From G020348385 sp964538085 (GTDB lineage: Bacteria > Acidobacteriota > Aminicenantia > Aminicenantales > Aminicenantaceae), in the NCBI GenBank assembly GCA_964538085.1, contig CAZIDF010000001.1, positions 1-64,000 on the forward strand: DNA of 64,000 nt, given 5' to 3'. Positions 7,792 through 14,959 of the stretch are shown piece after piece. The notes beneath the pieces were generated by a model, which was given only the letters and a program-made list of their open reading frames with translations, was not told the origin of the DNA and searched no databases. A program made the translations under genes and the position numbers. Position 1 is the stretch's first letter, and each line of letters begins with the position of its first letter.

Positions 7792-8222
7792 GAAAATTTT
7801 GGCGGTGCCATGTCTGCAATGATGTTCATTTCGGGATCCATCCCCCAGAATTATGCCCAACCTGCAAGGTCTTGAACGCCTATGTGGAAATTTCTTCGGC
7901 AGAAGCACAAAAAATTTTTGGCATGACCGAATCCAAGATGGACACAATCGAATTCCGCAATGCCATCGATAGATTCGTGGTAGGAAACGAATTCCAAGTC
8001 AATCCTGATAAAAACAAAGTGAAAACACTTTTAGAAGGGATTTTTAACAACGAGAATAATCATGGGATGAAATACTGCCCCTGCCGCTTGATCGCAAAAA
8101 ATTTCGAAGAAGACCTAAAGCTCGTGTGTCCCTGCAATTTCCGGATTCACGAAACCTATCAGAACAAGAAAGAAGGAGAGTGCTGGTGCGGGCTCTTTAT
8201 AAGGAGAAAATCATATGAATAA
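7788..8222 (+). CDS. Rubredoxin-like / ferredoxin-thioredoxin reductase catalytic-domain protein
   Basis: The 144-residue protein opens with a short metal-binding module (WRCHVCND...CPTCKV, residues 5-28) like the rubredoxin part of rubrerythrins. Residues 85-140 carry the FTR catalytic-chain pattern CPCR...CPCNF...CWCGLF, which binds a [4Fe-4S] cluster next to a redox disulphide. Such proteins reduce thioredoxin-like partners with electrons from ferredoxin or rubredoxin. The next gene overlaps it by 8 bp and encodes a thioredoxin-like protein, an obvious candidate substrate. The GTG start at 7788 is set by overlap with the preceding small frame. Confidence 0.85.
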   Translation: MRKFWRCHVCNDVHFGIHPPELCPTCKVLNAYVEISSAEAQKIFGMTESKMDTIEFRNAIDRFVVGNEFQVNPDKNKVKTLLEGIFNNENNHGMKYCPCRLIAKNFEEDLKLVCPCNFRIHETYQNKKEGECWCGLFIRRKSYE

Positions 8223-8493
8223 GCTGCTGATGTTCCATGGACGGGAATGCCCCCATTGTATCGTAATGATGCCTGTTGTGGATAGGCTCGAAAAAGAAAC
8301 GGGAATAAAAATCGAAAGGCTCGAAGTCTGGCACGATGATCAGAATGCCGATTTGATGAGGTCGTACAGAAACAAAATAGAACCCAAATGTGGCGGGCAA
8401 CTTCGCACACCCACCTTCATGAATACAGAGACGAACGATATTCTTTGCGGAGAGGTCCAGTACGAAGAGCTGCAAAACTGGGCCACTAGATAA
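8215..8493 (+). CDS. Thioredoxin/glutaredoxin-like protein (CPHC)
   Basis: A 92-residue thioredoxin-fold protein with the active site CPHC at residues 12-15 (GRECPHCIVMMP), a cis-proline segment LRTPTFMN near residue 70, and two further cysteines (one in PKCGG, one in ILCGEV). It lacks a signal peptide and so should be cytoplasmic. It begins inside the end of the FTR-like gene, with AGGAGAAAATC just ahead of the ATG, so the two form a coupled pair that probably works as a reductase and its thioredoxin. It ends 2 bp from the convergent aspA remnant. Confidence 0.85.
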   Translation: MNKLLMFHGRECPHCIVMMPVVDRLEKETGIKIERLEVWHDDQNADLMRSYRNKIEPKCGGQLRTPTFMNTETNDILCGEVQYEELQNWATR

Positions 8494-8494
8494 A

Positions 8495-9765
8495 CTAAAG
8501 ATTCGGCTCTGTCATTTTTTTCGGATCCATTATTTTTTGGATTTCTTCCTCTGTCAACAGACCCATTTCCACCACAGTTTCTATCAAAGATTTTCCTCGA
8601 GCCAGAGATTGTTTGGCCACCTCTGCAGCTCGAGAATAGCCGATGTAGGGAGTAAGAGCTGCAGCCAACCCCAGGCTATTTTTTGCATATTCTTGGCATC
8701 TATCCACGTTCGGTCGGATACCTTGGATGCAACGTGCCGTCGCCTGCTTCAATCCGTTTGTCAGGATCTCAAGCATAAAACAAAGGTTGAATGCGATTAC
8801 CGGCATCATCACATTCAGTTCCAATTGACCGGCCTGAACCGCCCCGCTTACAGTCAGGTCACATCCGATAACCTGATAACACACCATGTTCATCATCTCG
8901 AGCATGGAAGGGTTGACCTTTCCCGGCATGATCGATGAACCAGGTGCGACAGCCGGCAGCTCGATCTCTGCCAAACCTGTTTTAGGTCCGGAAGAGAGCA
9001 GGCGGAGATCATTGGCAATGCGATTTATCTCCAATGCGATGTTCCGGAGAGCTGCACTGACTTCAGCCATCGGTCGCATGCTCTGCATGGCTTCCCTCAA
9101 GTCTTGGGCACCTTTAAACTCGAATCCAGTCAGCCGGGATAGATTGTCTATCATGTATCCAGCATACCCAGATGGAGTATTGATCCCGGTTCCCACAGCT
9201 GATCCTCCTATACCTAATTCAAGAAGCGACCGAGTCGCATGTTCGAGAAATTTCCTGCATCCGGACAACGTGCAGAAATAAGCCCGGAATTCCTGGCCCA
9301 AGCGGATCGGGGCCGCATCTTGAAGATGAGTCCTCCCAGACTTTAAAACCTCGTCGAATTCTTCGGCCTTCACCGAGAAAGCTATTTCCATATCTTTCAG
9401 TGCATCGGCAAGATCTTCAATCAAAAAAAGGGCCGAAATTCTTATGGCTGTGGGAAAAACATCGTTCGTGCTCTGTCCCATATTCACATCATCATTCGGG
9501 TGGATTAGTTGATAGCGGCCCCTCTTGCCTCCCAAGATTTCTTCCGCAAGGTTGGCCAGGACCTCATTGCAATTCATGTGGAAGGCTGTTCCTGCGCCGC
9601 AGCCTTTTTTATCAAAATCAAGGCTCGCACCATTGTGGGATGGCTTTTATAACCGCTGATCGGAAAATTTTCCACAGCTCTTGCTGTTTGCGCACCATAA
9701 TAGGCCTCATCAGGAACAGAGATATTCCCCAATGAGTCTTTTTCTATCCTTTTCTTTTTCGACAA
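8495..9765 (-). pseudogene. aspA: Aspartate ammonia-lyase, internal deletion with frameshift
   Basis: Two adjoining minus-strand frames together make one aspartase. The upstream part (9765 to about 9590) gives MSKKKRIEKDSLGN...LILIKKAA; the downstream part picks up as AGTAFHMNCNEVLANLAEE and runs to the end, including the substrate loop GSSIMPGKVNP. In intact aspartases about 40 residues lie between KKAAA and the GAGT..MN motif. They are missing here, and the junction, around 9585-9595 in a GGCGCAGG-like microhomology, shifts the frame. The product would be truncated after about 63 residues. It may be a real decayed gene or an assembly collapse. Start TTG 9765 has AAAGGA upstream. It is the last gene after panD. 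Confidence 0.85.
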
Positions 9766-9881
9766 GGTCCTTTTTCTTTTCTCCCCGGCCGTTTCATCTT
9801 TTTTTCAAGGGCATCCAACGAGTTTATCATCCTGCGCAGCATATCATTTTCCTTTTCGATGAGATCTCGGAGTATGCTCAA
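9744..9881 (-). CDS. Doubtful small coiled-coil reading frame between panD and aspA
   Basis: A 45-codon frame (from TTG 9881) encodes a heptad-rich segment (LSILRDLIEKENDMLRRM...LDALEKKMKR) with a basic tail, and overlaps the aspA start by about 20 bp. The coiled-coil periodicity looks like real protein sequence, and the frame stays open upstream to a TAA close to panD, but no convincing start or ribosome-binding site is present. It may be the remnant of a decayed small gene. Confidence 0.25.
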   Translation of the reverse strand: MSILRDLIEKENDMLRRMINSLDALEKKMKRPGRKEKGPCRKRKG

Positions 9882-9943
9882 TTCCTGGTCAAGGTCTTTT
9901 TGGGCACCCTTTTTTTAATGAGTCATGCCGAATATTATATGGT

Positions 9944-10291
9944 TTACGCTATCTTATTGTTCTTATCAACCAGAATAACTTTCGGACAAAAAAAACTGCT
10001 CTCCTCATCATCCATAAGGATAAAAGTGGTAATAATCACCATGTCCCCCAAGGAGGCTTTATGAACGGCTGCGCCATTCACCCCGATTACTCCAGAATCC
10101 TTTTCGCCTTTGATAGCATACGTGACGAATCTTTCTCCGTTGGAGATATTATACACATGGACTTGCTCGAAAGGAACAATGTCCGCCGCTTTCAATAAAC
10201 GCTCGTCAATCGTGAGACTTCCTTCATAATCGATATTCGCCTCTGTTACGACTGCTCGATGAATTTTCGACTTCAAAATACTTCTTTTCAC
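9944..10291 (-). CDS. panD: Aspartate 1-decarboxylase
   Basis: It makes beta-alanine from L-aspartate for pantothenate synthesis. The 115-residue proenzyme has the self-processing Gly-Ser pair in DYEGSLTID (Ser near residue 25, which becomes the pyruvoyl group), the conserved KIHRA near the N-terminus (Lys9) and NGAA near residue 72. The GTG start at 10291 overlaps the panC stop as GTGA and has GAGGAGTGAA upstream. It belongs to the panB-panC-panD operon. Confidence 0.95.
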   Translation of the reverse strand: MKRSILKSKIHRAVVTEANIDYEGSLTIDERLLKAADIVPFEQVHVYNISNGERFVTYAIKGEKDSGVIGVNGAAVHKASLGDMVIITTFILMDDEESSFFCPKVILVDKNNKIA

Positions 10292-11163
10292 GACGATTCA
10301 CTCCTCTTTTTTACGACCATATTATCGATCAATCTCACTTTGCCAAAATACACAGCAATTAGAATCAGTGCTGTTCCTTTTATTTTATCCATAGGGACAA
10401 GATTATCCAAATCGACGATCTCGATATAATCGAGGCGAGCTAATGATTCTACGTCTATTAGCTTTTTCATCTCCTTTTTTATGATCAGAGAATCCTTCTC
10501 GCCAGCCTGAATCAAACGGTCAGCCACCTTCAAGCTTTTCACCAAACACAAGGCTGCCCTTCTTTGATCCTTCGAGAGATAGACATTGCGGGAACTGAGT
10601 GCCAATCCATCTTTTTCCCTTACTGTCGGAAGGACTTGGATTTTTACATCCAGATTGAGATCGCGGACCATTTTCTTGAGTATCACTGCCTGTTGGGCAT
10701 CCTTCTGGCCAAAATAGGCTATCTCGGGAGTGATGATCTCGAATAATTTCATCACAACAGTGCACACTCCCCGGAAATGTCCCGGACGTGACATCCCCTC
10801 GAATCTATCCTGTAAATCCGTCACTTCCACATAGGTTTTGAATCCCTCGGGATACATTTCCCTATTTTCGGGGATGAACACCAGATCCGCACCCAGTTCT
10901 CGAAGTAAGGCCAGGTCTCTTTCCCTGTCTCGGGGATATTCCTGCAGATCTTCTTTGGGTCCGAACTGGGCGGGATTGACAAAAATACTCACGACCGTGC
11001 AGTCCGTCTGTCGCAAAGATCCCTTCACGAGGCTTAAATGCCCTTCGTGAAGATACCCCATAGTAGGAACAAACCCGACGCTCCTTCCCAAGGATTTTTG
11101 TTTTTCGAGGGCCTTTTTGATCGCCGTAATCGTCGATAGAACTTCCATGCTATTCTTTTTCAT
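10288..11163 (-). CDS. panC: Pantoate-beta-alanine ligase (pantothenate synthetase)
   Basis: It joins pantoate and beta-alanine using ATP to give pantothenate. It shows the nucleotidyltransferase motifs PTMGYLHEGHLSLV (HxGH) and the KMSKS-like ALSSRNVYLS, plus the pantoate-binding segment FVNPAQFGPKEDL. At 291 residues it has normal family length. The ATG at 11163 overlaps the end of panB by 14 bp; an alternative ATG at 11148 would remove five residues. It overlaps panD by 4 bp. Confidence 0.95.
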   Translation of the reverse strand: MKKNSMEVLSTITAIKKALEKQKSLGRSVGFVPTMGYLHEGHLSLVKGSLRQTDCTVVSIFVNPAQFGPKEDLQEYPRDRERDLALLRELGADLVFIPENREMYPEGFKTYVEVTDLQDRFEGMSRPGHFRGVCTVVMKLFEIITPEIAYFGQKDAQQAVILKKMVRDLNLDVKIQVLPTVREKDGLALSSRNVYLSKDQRRAALCLVKSLKVADRLIQAGEKDSLIIKKEMKKLIDVESLARLDYIEIVDLDNLVPMDKIKGTALILIAVYFGKVRLIDNMVVKKRSESS

Positions 11164-12022
11164 TTTTCCCGGAAATTATTTGTTCCAAAATTTCGGTTTT
11201 TTTCAAGTGATAAGAGTGCCGATCGTCAGGAAACTTGCCGCCGACAACGTCTTCTACATATTGATTGAGCGCCTTGTTCAGACTGTTATGAATATCCGCA
11301 TAACGTTTGACAAACTTAGGCAGGTAGCCATTCGCATATCCCACAAGATCATGGAACACCAGTATCTGGCCATCACAGTGGGGGCCGGCTCCGATACCGA
11401 TGGTCGGAACGGTCAGTTTGCTCGTGATCTCATTTGCCAGCTCCATGGGTATACATTCGAGGACGACGCTAAAAACGCCGGCCTTTTCCAAATCTTTGGC
11501 GTTTTTAATGATCTTTTTGGCCTCTTCGATCTCCTTTCCTATCACCTTGAACTGTCCAAGGTGATAGATGGATTGGGGAGTCAATCCCACATGGCCCATT
11601 ACCGGGATTTCAGCGTCCACAAGGTTTTCTATGAGCTTCAGCCTTTTTTTTGAAGCGCCTTCAATTTTAACGGCTTCTGCTCCAGCCTCTTTAAGAAAAC
11701 GCGATGCATTCCGGATCGTCTCGTCCACTGACAAATGGAAAGAAAAATAAGGCATATCCCCCACGATCAAGGATCTCTTAGCGCCTCTCGCTACGGCTTT
11801 GGTGTGATGGATCATATCCTCCATCGTTACGGGGATAGTGTTTTCGTAACCGAGGACGACCATCCCCAACGAATCCCCGACAAGGATAAGATCTATGCCA
11901 GCCTCATCGACTATTTTGGCTGTGGGGAAATCATAAGCCGTAAGGGCAACTATTTTTTCTCCCTGTCGTTTTTTCGCATAGAGATACGGGATAGTGATTT
12001 TCTGGATTTTCTCTTCGGACAT
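11150..12022 (-). CDS. panB: 3-methyl-2-oxobutanoate hydroxymethyltransferase
   Basis: It transfers a hydroxymethyl group from 5,10-methylene-THF to ketoisovalerate, the first step to pantoate. The 290-residue TIM-barrel protein has the metal-binding VGDSLGMVVLGY, VGDMPYFSF, HVGLTPQS and the catalytic-Glu segment LECIPMELA. The ATG at 12022 is preceded by GAGAAAGGATTAAAA; a longer reading from 12058 has no such signal. It heads panB-panC-panD-aspA and has its own promoter (12073-12100). Confidence 0.96.
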   Translation of the reverse strand: MSEEKIQKITIPYLYAKKRQGEKIVALTAYDFPTAKIVDEAGIDLILVGDSLGMVVLGYENTIPVTMEDMIHHTKAVARGAKRSLIVGDMPYFSFHLSVDETIRNASRFLKEAGAEAVKIEGASKKRLKLIENLVDAEIPVMGHVGLTPQSIYHLGQFKVIGKEIEEAKKIIKNAKDLEKAGVFSVVLECIPMELANEITSKLTVPTIGIGAGPHCDGQILVFHDLVGYANGYLPKFVKRYADIHNSLNKALNQYVEDVVGGKFPDDRHSYHLKKTEILEQIISGKNEKE

Positions 12023-12072
12023 TTTTAATCCTTTCTCCCCATCTCGCCTAGAAGCCATCGAGATTGAGGTAA

Positions 12073-12100
12073 AGTCTATTTCCTAATTTAGGCTTGTCAA
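12073..12100 (-). promoter_or_regulatory. Putative panB promoter
   Basis: Read on the minus strand: TTGACA (12100-12095), a 16-nt spacer, TAGACT (12078-12073). It lies in the 100-bp gap between the kinase gene and panB, about 50 bp before the panB ATG, with an AT-rich tract immediately upstream (12101-12130). Confidence 0.5.
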
Positions 12101-12122
12101 TAATTCATATATATTATATCTG

Positions 12123-12773
12123 TTATTTATAGGATTTACTAAGCGGGACATAAAACAAAGGGCTTTTTTTCATATGTTTGATCTTATCGATCAGATCGAA
12201 TATTTCCTCATCCCTATCAAAATCCAGTTCATCCGCTCTCACGACAAGCAAAGGAGCAACCTGGTAGTTGAAGAAAAAATAATCGAATGCCCCGAGAACA
12301 TCCTCTAAATATTTCTCTGCGATATTTTTTTCCAACTCTGAACCTTCTTTGTTTATTCTTTTGAGCAAAGTCGGGAGAGAGACCTGAAGATAAATGACTA
12401 AATCAGGTTTGGCGACCCTTTCGGTCAAAATGCTGTAGATCCTGTCGTACACAACGAGTTCATCGTCCGTCAAGGTTTGATACGCATAAATTTTGTCTTT
12501 CTCGAACATGTAGTCACAGATCACTCTTTCTTCGAAAAGGTCTCTCTGGAGAAGCCTTGACTGCTGGTGGTATCTATTCACTAGAAACACCAGTTGGGCG
12601 AGGAAGGCGGCGCCCTCAAGCTCATCATAAAAATCCTTGATATACGGATTTTCCAAACGGTCGAAGATGACTTTTCCCCCGATTTTCTGCGCGAGGATGT
12701 TTGCCAGACGGGTTTTGCCAGATTTCATTATTCCTTCGATTGCGATGTGCCTGAAAGGAATATCCTGTTTCAT
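12123..12773 (-). CDS. Deoxynucleoside kinase family protein
   Basis: A P-loop kinase of about 216 residues: Walker A GIMKSGKT near residue 15, the ER-x-DYMFEKDKIYA segment (near 85) that matches the ERS..D of deoxyadenosine/deoxyguanosine kinases, and LIYLQVSLPTLLKRI (near 125) before the arginine-rich lid. It should phosphorylate deoxynucleosides for dNTP salvage; which base is not decidable. No ribosome-binding site stands out. ATG 12773 is chosen because the family starts only a few residues before the P-loop strand; ATG 12779 is an alternative. In several phyla this kinase sits with folate or pantothenate genes, as here just upstream of panB. Confidence 0.8.
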   Translation of the reverse strand: MKQDIPFRHIAIEGIMKSGKTRLANILAQKIGGKVIFDRLENPYIKDFYDELEGAAFLAQLVFLVNRYHQQSRLLQRDLFEERVICDYMFEKDKIYAYQTLTDDELVVYDRIYSILTERVAKPDLVIYLQVSLPTLLKRINKEGSELEKNIAEKYLEDVLGAFDYFFFNYQVAPLLVVRADELDFDRDEEIFDLIDKIKHMKKSPLFYVPLSKSYK

Positions 12774-12867
12774 AATCATCGTTTTGGCTGTACCTATCCA
12801 CCCGTTTGTCAAAAGGTCGTCGGAACAGCATAAAAATAGCGAATAATCATGGAGAAGTCAAACGTTT

Positions 12868-12972
12868 ATACAGGGACATCCCATTCGGTACCCCCCCCAA
12901 AATACCCTCAAATGTAATTAAAAAATCGATTGAACGATAAGGTGGCACCTAAGGGGACGGACGCCTAATTTT
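12868..12972. repeat. Possible REP-like palindromic sequence
   Basis: The spacer between the kinase and the PspC gene contains AGGTGGCACCT (12939-12949, a palindrome), GGGGACGGACGCC, a nearby GGGACATCCC palindrome (12873-12882) and a run of eight C. Similar GGGGACA/GATGTTCCC blocks occur at 73-94. Such GGGGAC-rich palindromes resemble REP sequences mobilised by TnpA-REP proteins, but there is no such gene here. Confidence 0.25.
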
Positions 12973-13168
12973 ATTTTTTTTCAGCGGCAGGGATCACTAT
13001 CCAAGCGATAACGTAAAAAATTATCATCGGAAACAGGACGGTCACCAAGCCAAGAGCCACAAATATGAGTCGAACAAGAGTGAAGTCGATATCGAAATAA
13101 TTGCCCAGTCCGGCGCAAACGCCACCGATCATTTTGTTTTCTTCAGAGCGGGTCAGTTTTTTTGCCAT
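12971..13168 (-). CDS. PspC-domain small membrane protein
   Basis: A 65-residue protein consisting of just a PspC domain: LTRSEENKMIGGVCAGLGNYFDIDFTLVRL, then one long hydrophobic helix (about 33-58) and a short charged tail. PspC-type proteins sit in the inner membrane and sense or signal envelope stress; stand-alone short versions have no proven function. The ATG at 13168 follows AGAGAGGCTAAA. It lies 48 bp after the DUF1858 gene on the same strand. Confidence 0.85.
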   Translation of the reverse strand: MAKKLTRSEENKMIGGVCAGLGNYFDIDFTLVRLIFVALGLVTVLFPMIIFYVIAWIVIPAAEKK

Positions 13169-13216
13169 TTTAGCCTCTCTCTTTAGAAATACGAAAATGA
13201 ATCAGTAAATGTTCAA

Positions 13217-13420
13217 TCATTTCAGGAACTCATTCATCTCATCCACCACACTTTGGGATTGAGAGATACCCTCTTCTTTAAGCAGTTCACCCAAAGTACA
13301 CCAGAGCGGCTCTCCACAACGGATACATCTGATCCCTTTTCTAGTCAGGAAACCGACAGCTTCCGGAAATTTCTGGACCAGATCTTCGATCTGCGTTTCC
13401 AGCGTGACTTTTGGATCCAT
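13217..13420 (-). CDS. DUF1858-domain protein
   Basis: A 67-residue protein made of one DUF1858 domain (TLETQIEDLVQKFPEAVGFL...GIRCIRCGEPLWCTLGELL), with three cysteines in a CxxC...C pattern typical of the family, which is related to hybrid-cluster-associated and ScdA-like N-terminal domains. Function is unknown; metal or cluster binding is plausible. The ATG at 13420 shares one base with the TGA of the aldehyde dehydrogenase (TGATG), so the two are translationally coupled. Confidence 0.8.
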   Translation of the reverse strand: MDPKVTLETQIEDLVQKFPEAVGFLTRKGIRCIRCGEPLWCTLGELLKEEGISQSQSVVDEMNEFLK

Positions 13421-14943
13421 CAATCGCCGAATTTTATGCCCTGGGCAAGAGGAAGCTCTTTGGACCAGTTGATGGTGTTGGTCTGTCTGCGCATATAACC
13501 TTTCCATGCATCCGAACCAGACTCTCTCCCCCCACCGGTTTCCTTCTCCCCTCCGAAAGCTCCGCCGATCTCCGCTCCGGAAGTGCCTATATTGACGTTG
13601 GCGATGCCGCAATCCGATCCTTCATGGGAGAGGAATTTTTCGGCAGTTAAAAGGTTGGTGGTGAAAATCGCACTGGAAAGTCCCTGAGGGACTTCGTTGT
13701 GCAGCCGGATAGCTTCTTCGATGTCCGTGTACTCCATCAGGTAAAGAATAGGAGCGAAAGTCTCGATGTGAACGATCTCCGTTTGTCCCGGCATTTTGAC
13801 GATGGTGGGTTTTACGAACTGTTCCCCGAGGTCCGGAAGACGATTCCCACCAAATAGGACATCTCCACCCTGCTCTTTTGCCTTTTCCAATGCGGCCATC
13901 ATGTCTTCCACTGCCCCTTTTGTGACCAGAGGGCCCATCAGGGTGCCTTCTTCGATCGGGTCACCGATATTCACCTGTTTGTAAGCATTGACGATTCTAT
14001 CAGCCAATTCTTTCGCGATGGACTCGTGCATGATAATTCGTCGCGTTGAGGTACAACGCTGGCCCGCCGTCCCTACAGCTCCGAAAAGAATGGTGCGCAC
14101 AGCCATTTCCAAGTCTGCATCTTCGGCCACGACGACAGCATTGTTGCCGCCCAGCTCCAGTATTGTCCTGCCGAAACGCCTGGCTACAGCTTCGGACACG
14201 CGACGGCCCATTTTAGTGGATCCGGTGAACGAGATGAGCGGCAGCCTCGGATCATTGATCATCCGTTCGCCGACAACCGCCCCTCTGCCTATGGTAGTGT
14301 TGAAAATGCCTTTGAGACCATGATCTGCCATAACTCGATTGGCAATATGCTGGACCGCGATGGCCGTTAGAGGTGTCTCAGAAGACGGTTTCCACACTGT
14401 CGTATTTCCACAGGCTGCAGCTATCGCTGCATTCCAGGCCCAAACCGCAACCGGAAAATTGAAAGCTGTGATGACACCGATAGCACCCAGAGGATGCCAC
14501 TGTTCATACATCCTGTGCGACGGGCGCTCCGAATGCATACTCAGTCCATAAAGCTGGCGGGAAAGTCCCAAGGCAAAATCACAGATGTCGATCATCTCTT
14601 GAACTTCACCATGTCCCTCAGCTTTTATCTTTCCCATCTCCAGGGTGACGAGGTCTCCCAAAGGTTCTTTAACCTCTCTTAAAGCCTCCCCCAAATCCCT
14701 AACGATCAATCCCCTTTTCGGAGCCGGCATCACTCGCCAGGCTTTGAAGCCCTCGACAGCCAAATTTAAGACCTGTTCGTAGGTTTTTTCCGTAGCCTGA
14801 ATCACTTTGGCAATAGGTTCCCCCGTGGTCGGATTATACGAAACGATCTCCTCTCCAGCAGGATCCTCGAACCAATCATCCGGGCCGGCACAGGCTCCTA
14901 CATTGACATCCTTGAGTTGAAGTTTTTCCAGAATCTTTTTCAA
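13420..14943 (-). CDS. Aldehyde dehydrogenase, ALDH7 / aminoadipate-semialdehyde dehydrogenase type
   Basis: A 507-residue NAD(P)-dependent aldehyde dehydrogenase with TAFNFPVAVW, catalytic Glu in LELGGNNAVVV, catalytic Cys in GTAGQRCTSTRR and the C-terminal ALDH7 (antiquitin) signature GTSGAEIGGAFGGEKETGGG and SDAWKGYMRR. ALDH7 members oxidise alpha-aminoadipic semialdehyde (piperideine-6-carboxylate) in lysine breakdown. The TTG start at 14943 has GAGAGGAAAAACT before it. It lies 16 bp after the P5C dehydrogenase-like gene and overlaps the DUF1858 gene by one base. Lysine degradation is the inferred role; substrate not proven. Confidence 0.92.
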   Translation of the reverse strand: MKKILEKLQLKDVNVGACAGPDDWFEDPAGEEIVSYNPTTGEPIAKVIQATEKTYEQVLNLAVEGFKAWRVMPAPKRGLIVRDLGEALREVKEPLGDLVTLEMGKIKAEGHGEVQEMIDICDFALGLSRQLYGLSMHSERPSHRMYEQWHPLGAIGVITAFNFPVAVWAWNAAIAAACGNTTVWKPSSETPLTAIAVQHIANRVMADHGLKGIFNTTIGRGAVVGERMINDPRLPLISFTGSTKMGRRVSEAVARRFGRTILELGGNNAVVVAEDADLEMAVRTILFGAVGTAGQRCTSTRRIIMHESIAKELADRIVNAYKQVNIGDPIEEGTLMGPLVTKGAVEDMMAALEKAKEQGGDVLFGGNRLPDLGEQFVKPTIVKMPGQTEIVHIETFAPILYLMEYTDIEEAIRLHNEVPQGLSSAIFTTNLLTAEKFLSHEGSDCGIANVNIGTSGAEIGGAFGGEKETGGGRESGSDAWKGYMRRQTNTINWSKELPLAQGIKFGD

Positions 14944-14959
14944 AGTTTTTCCTCTCTAT

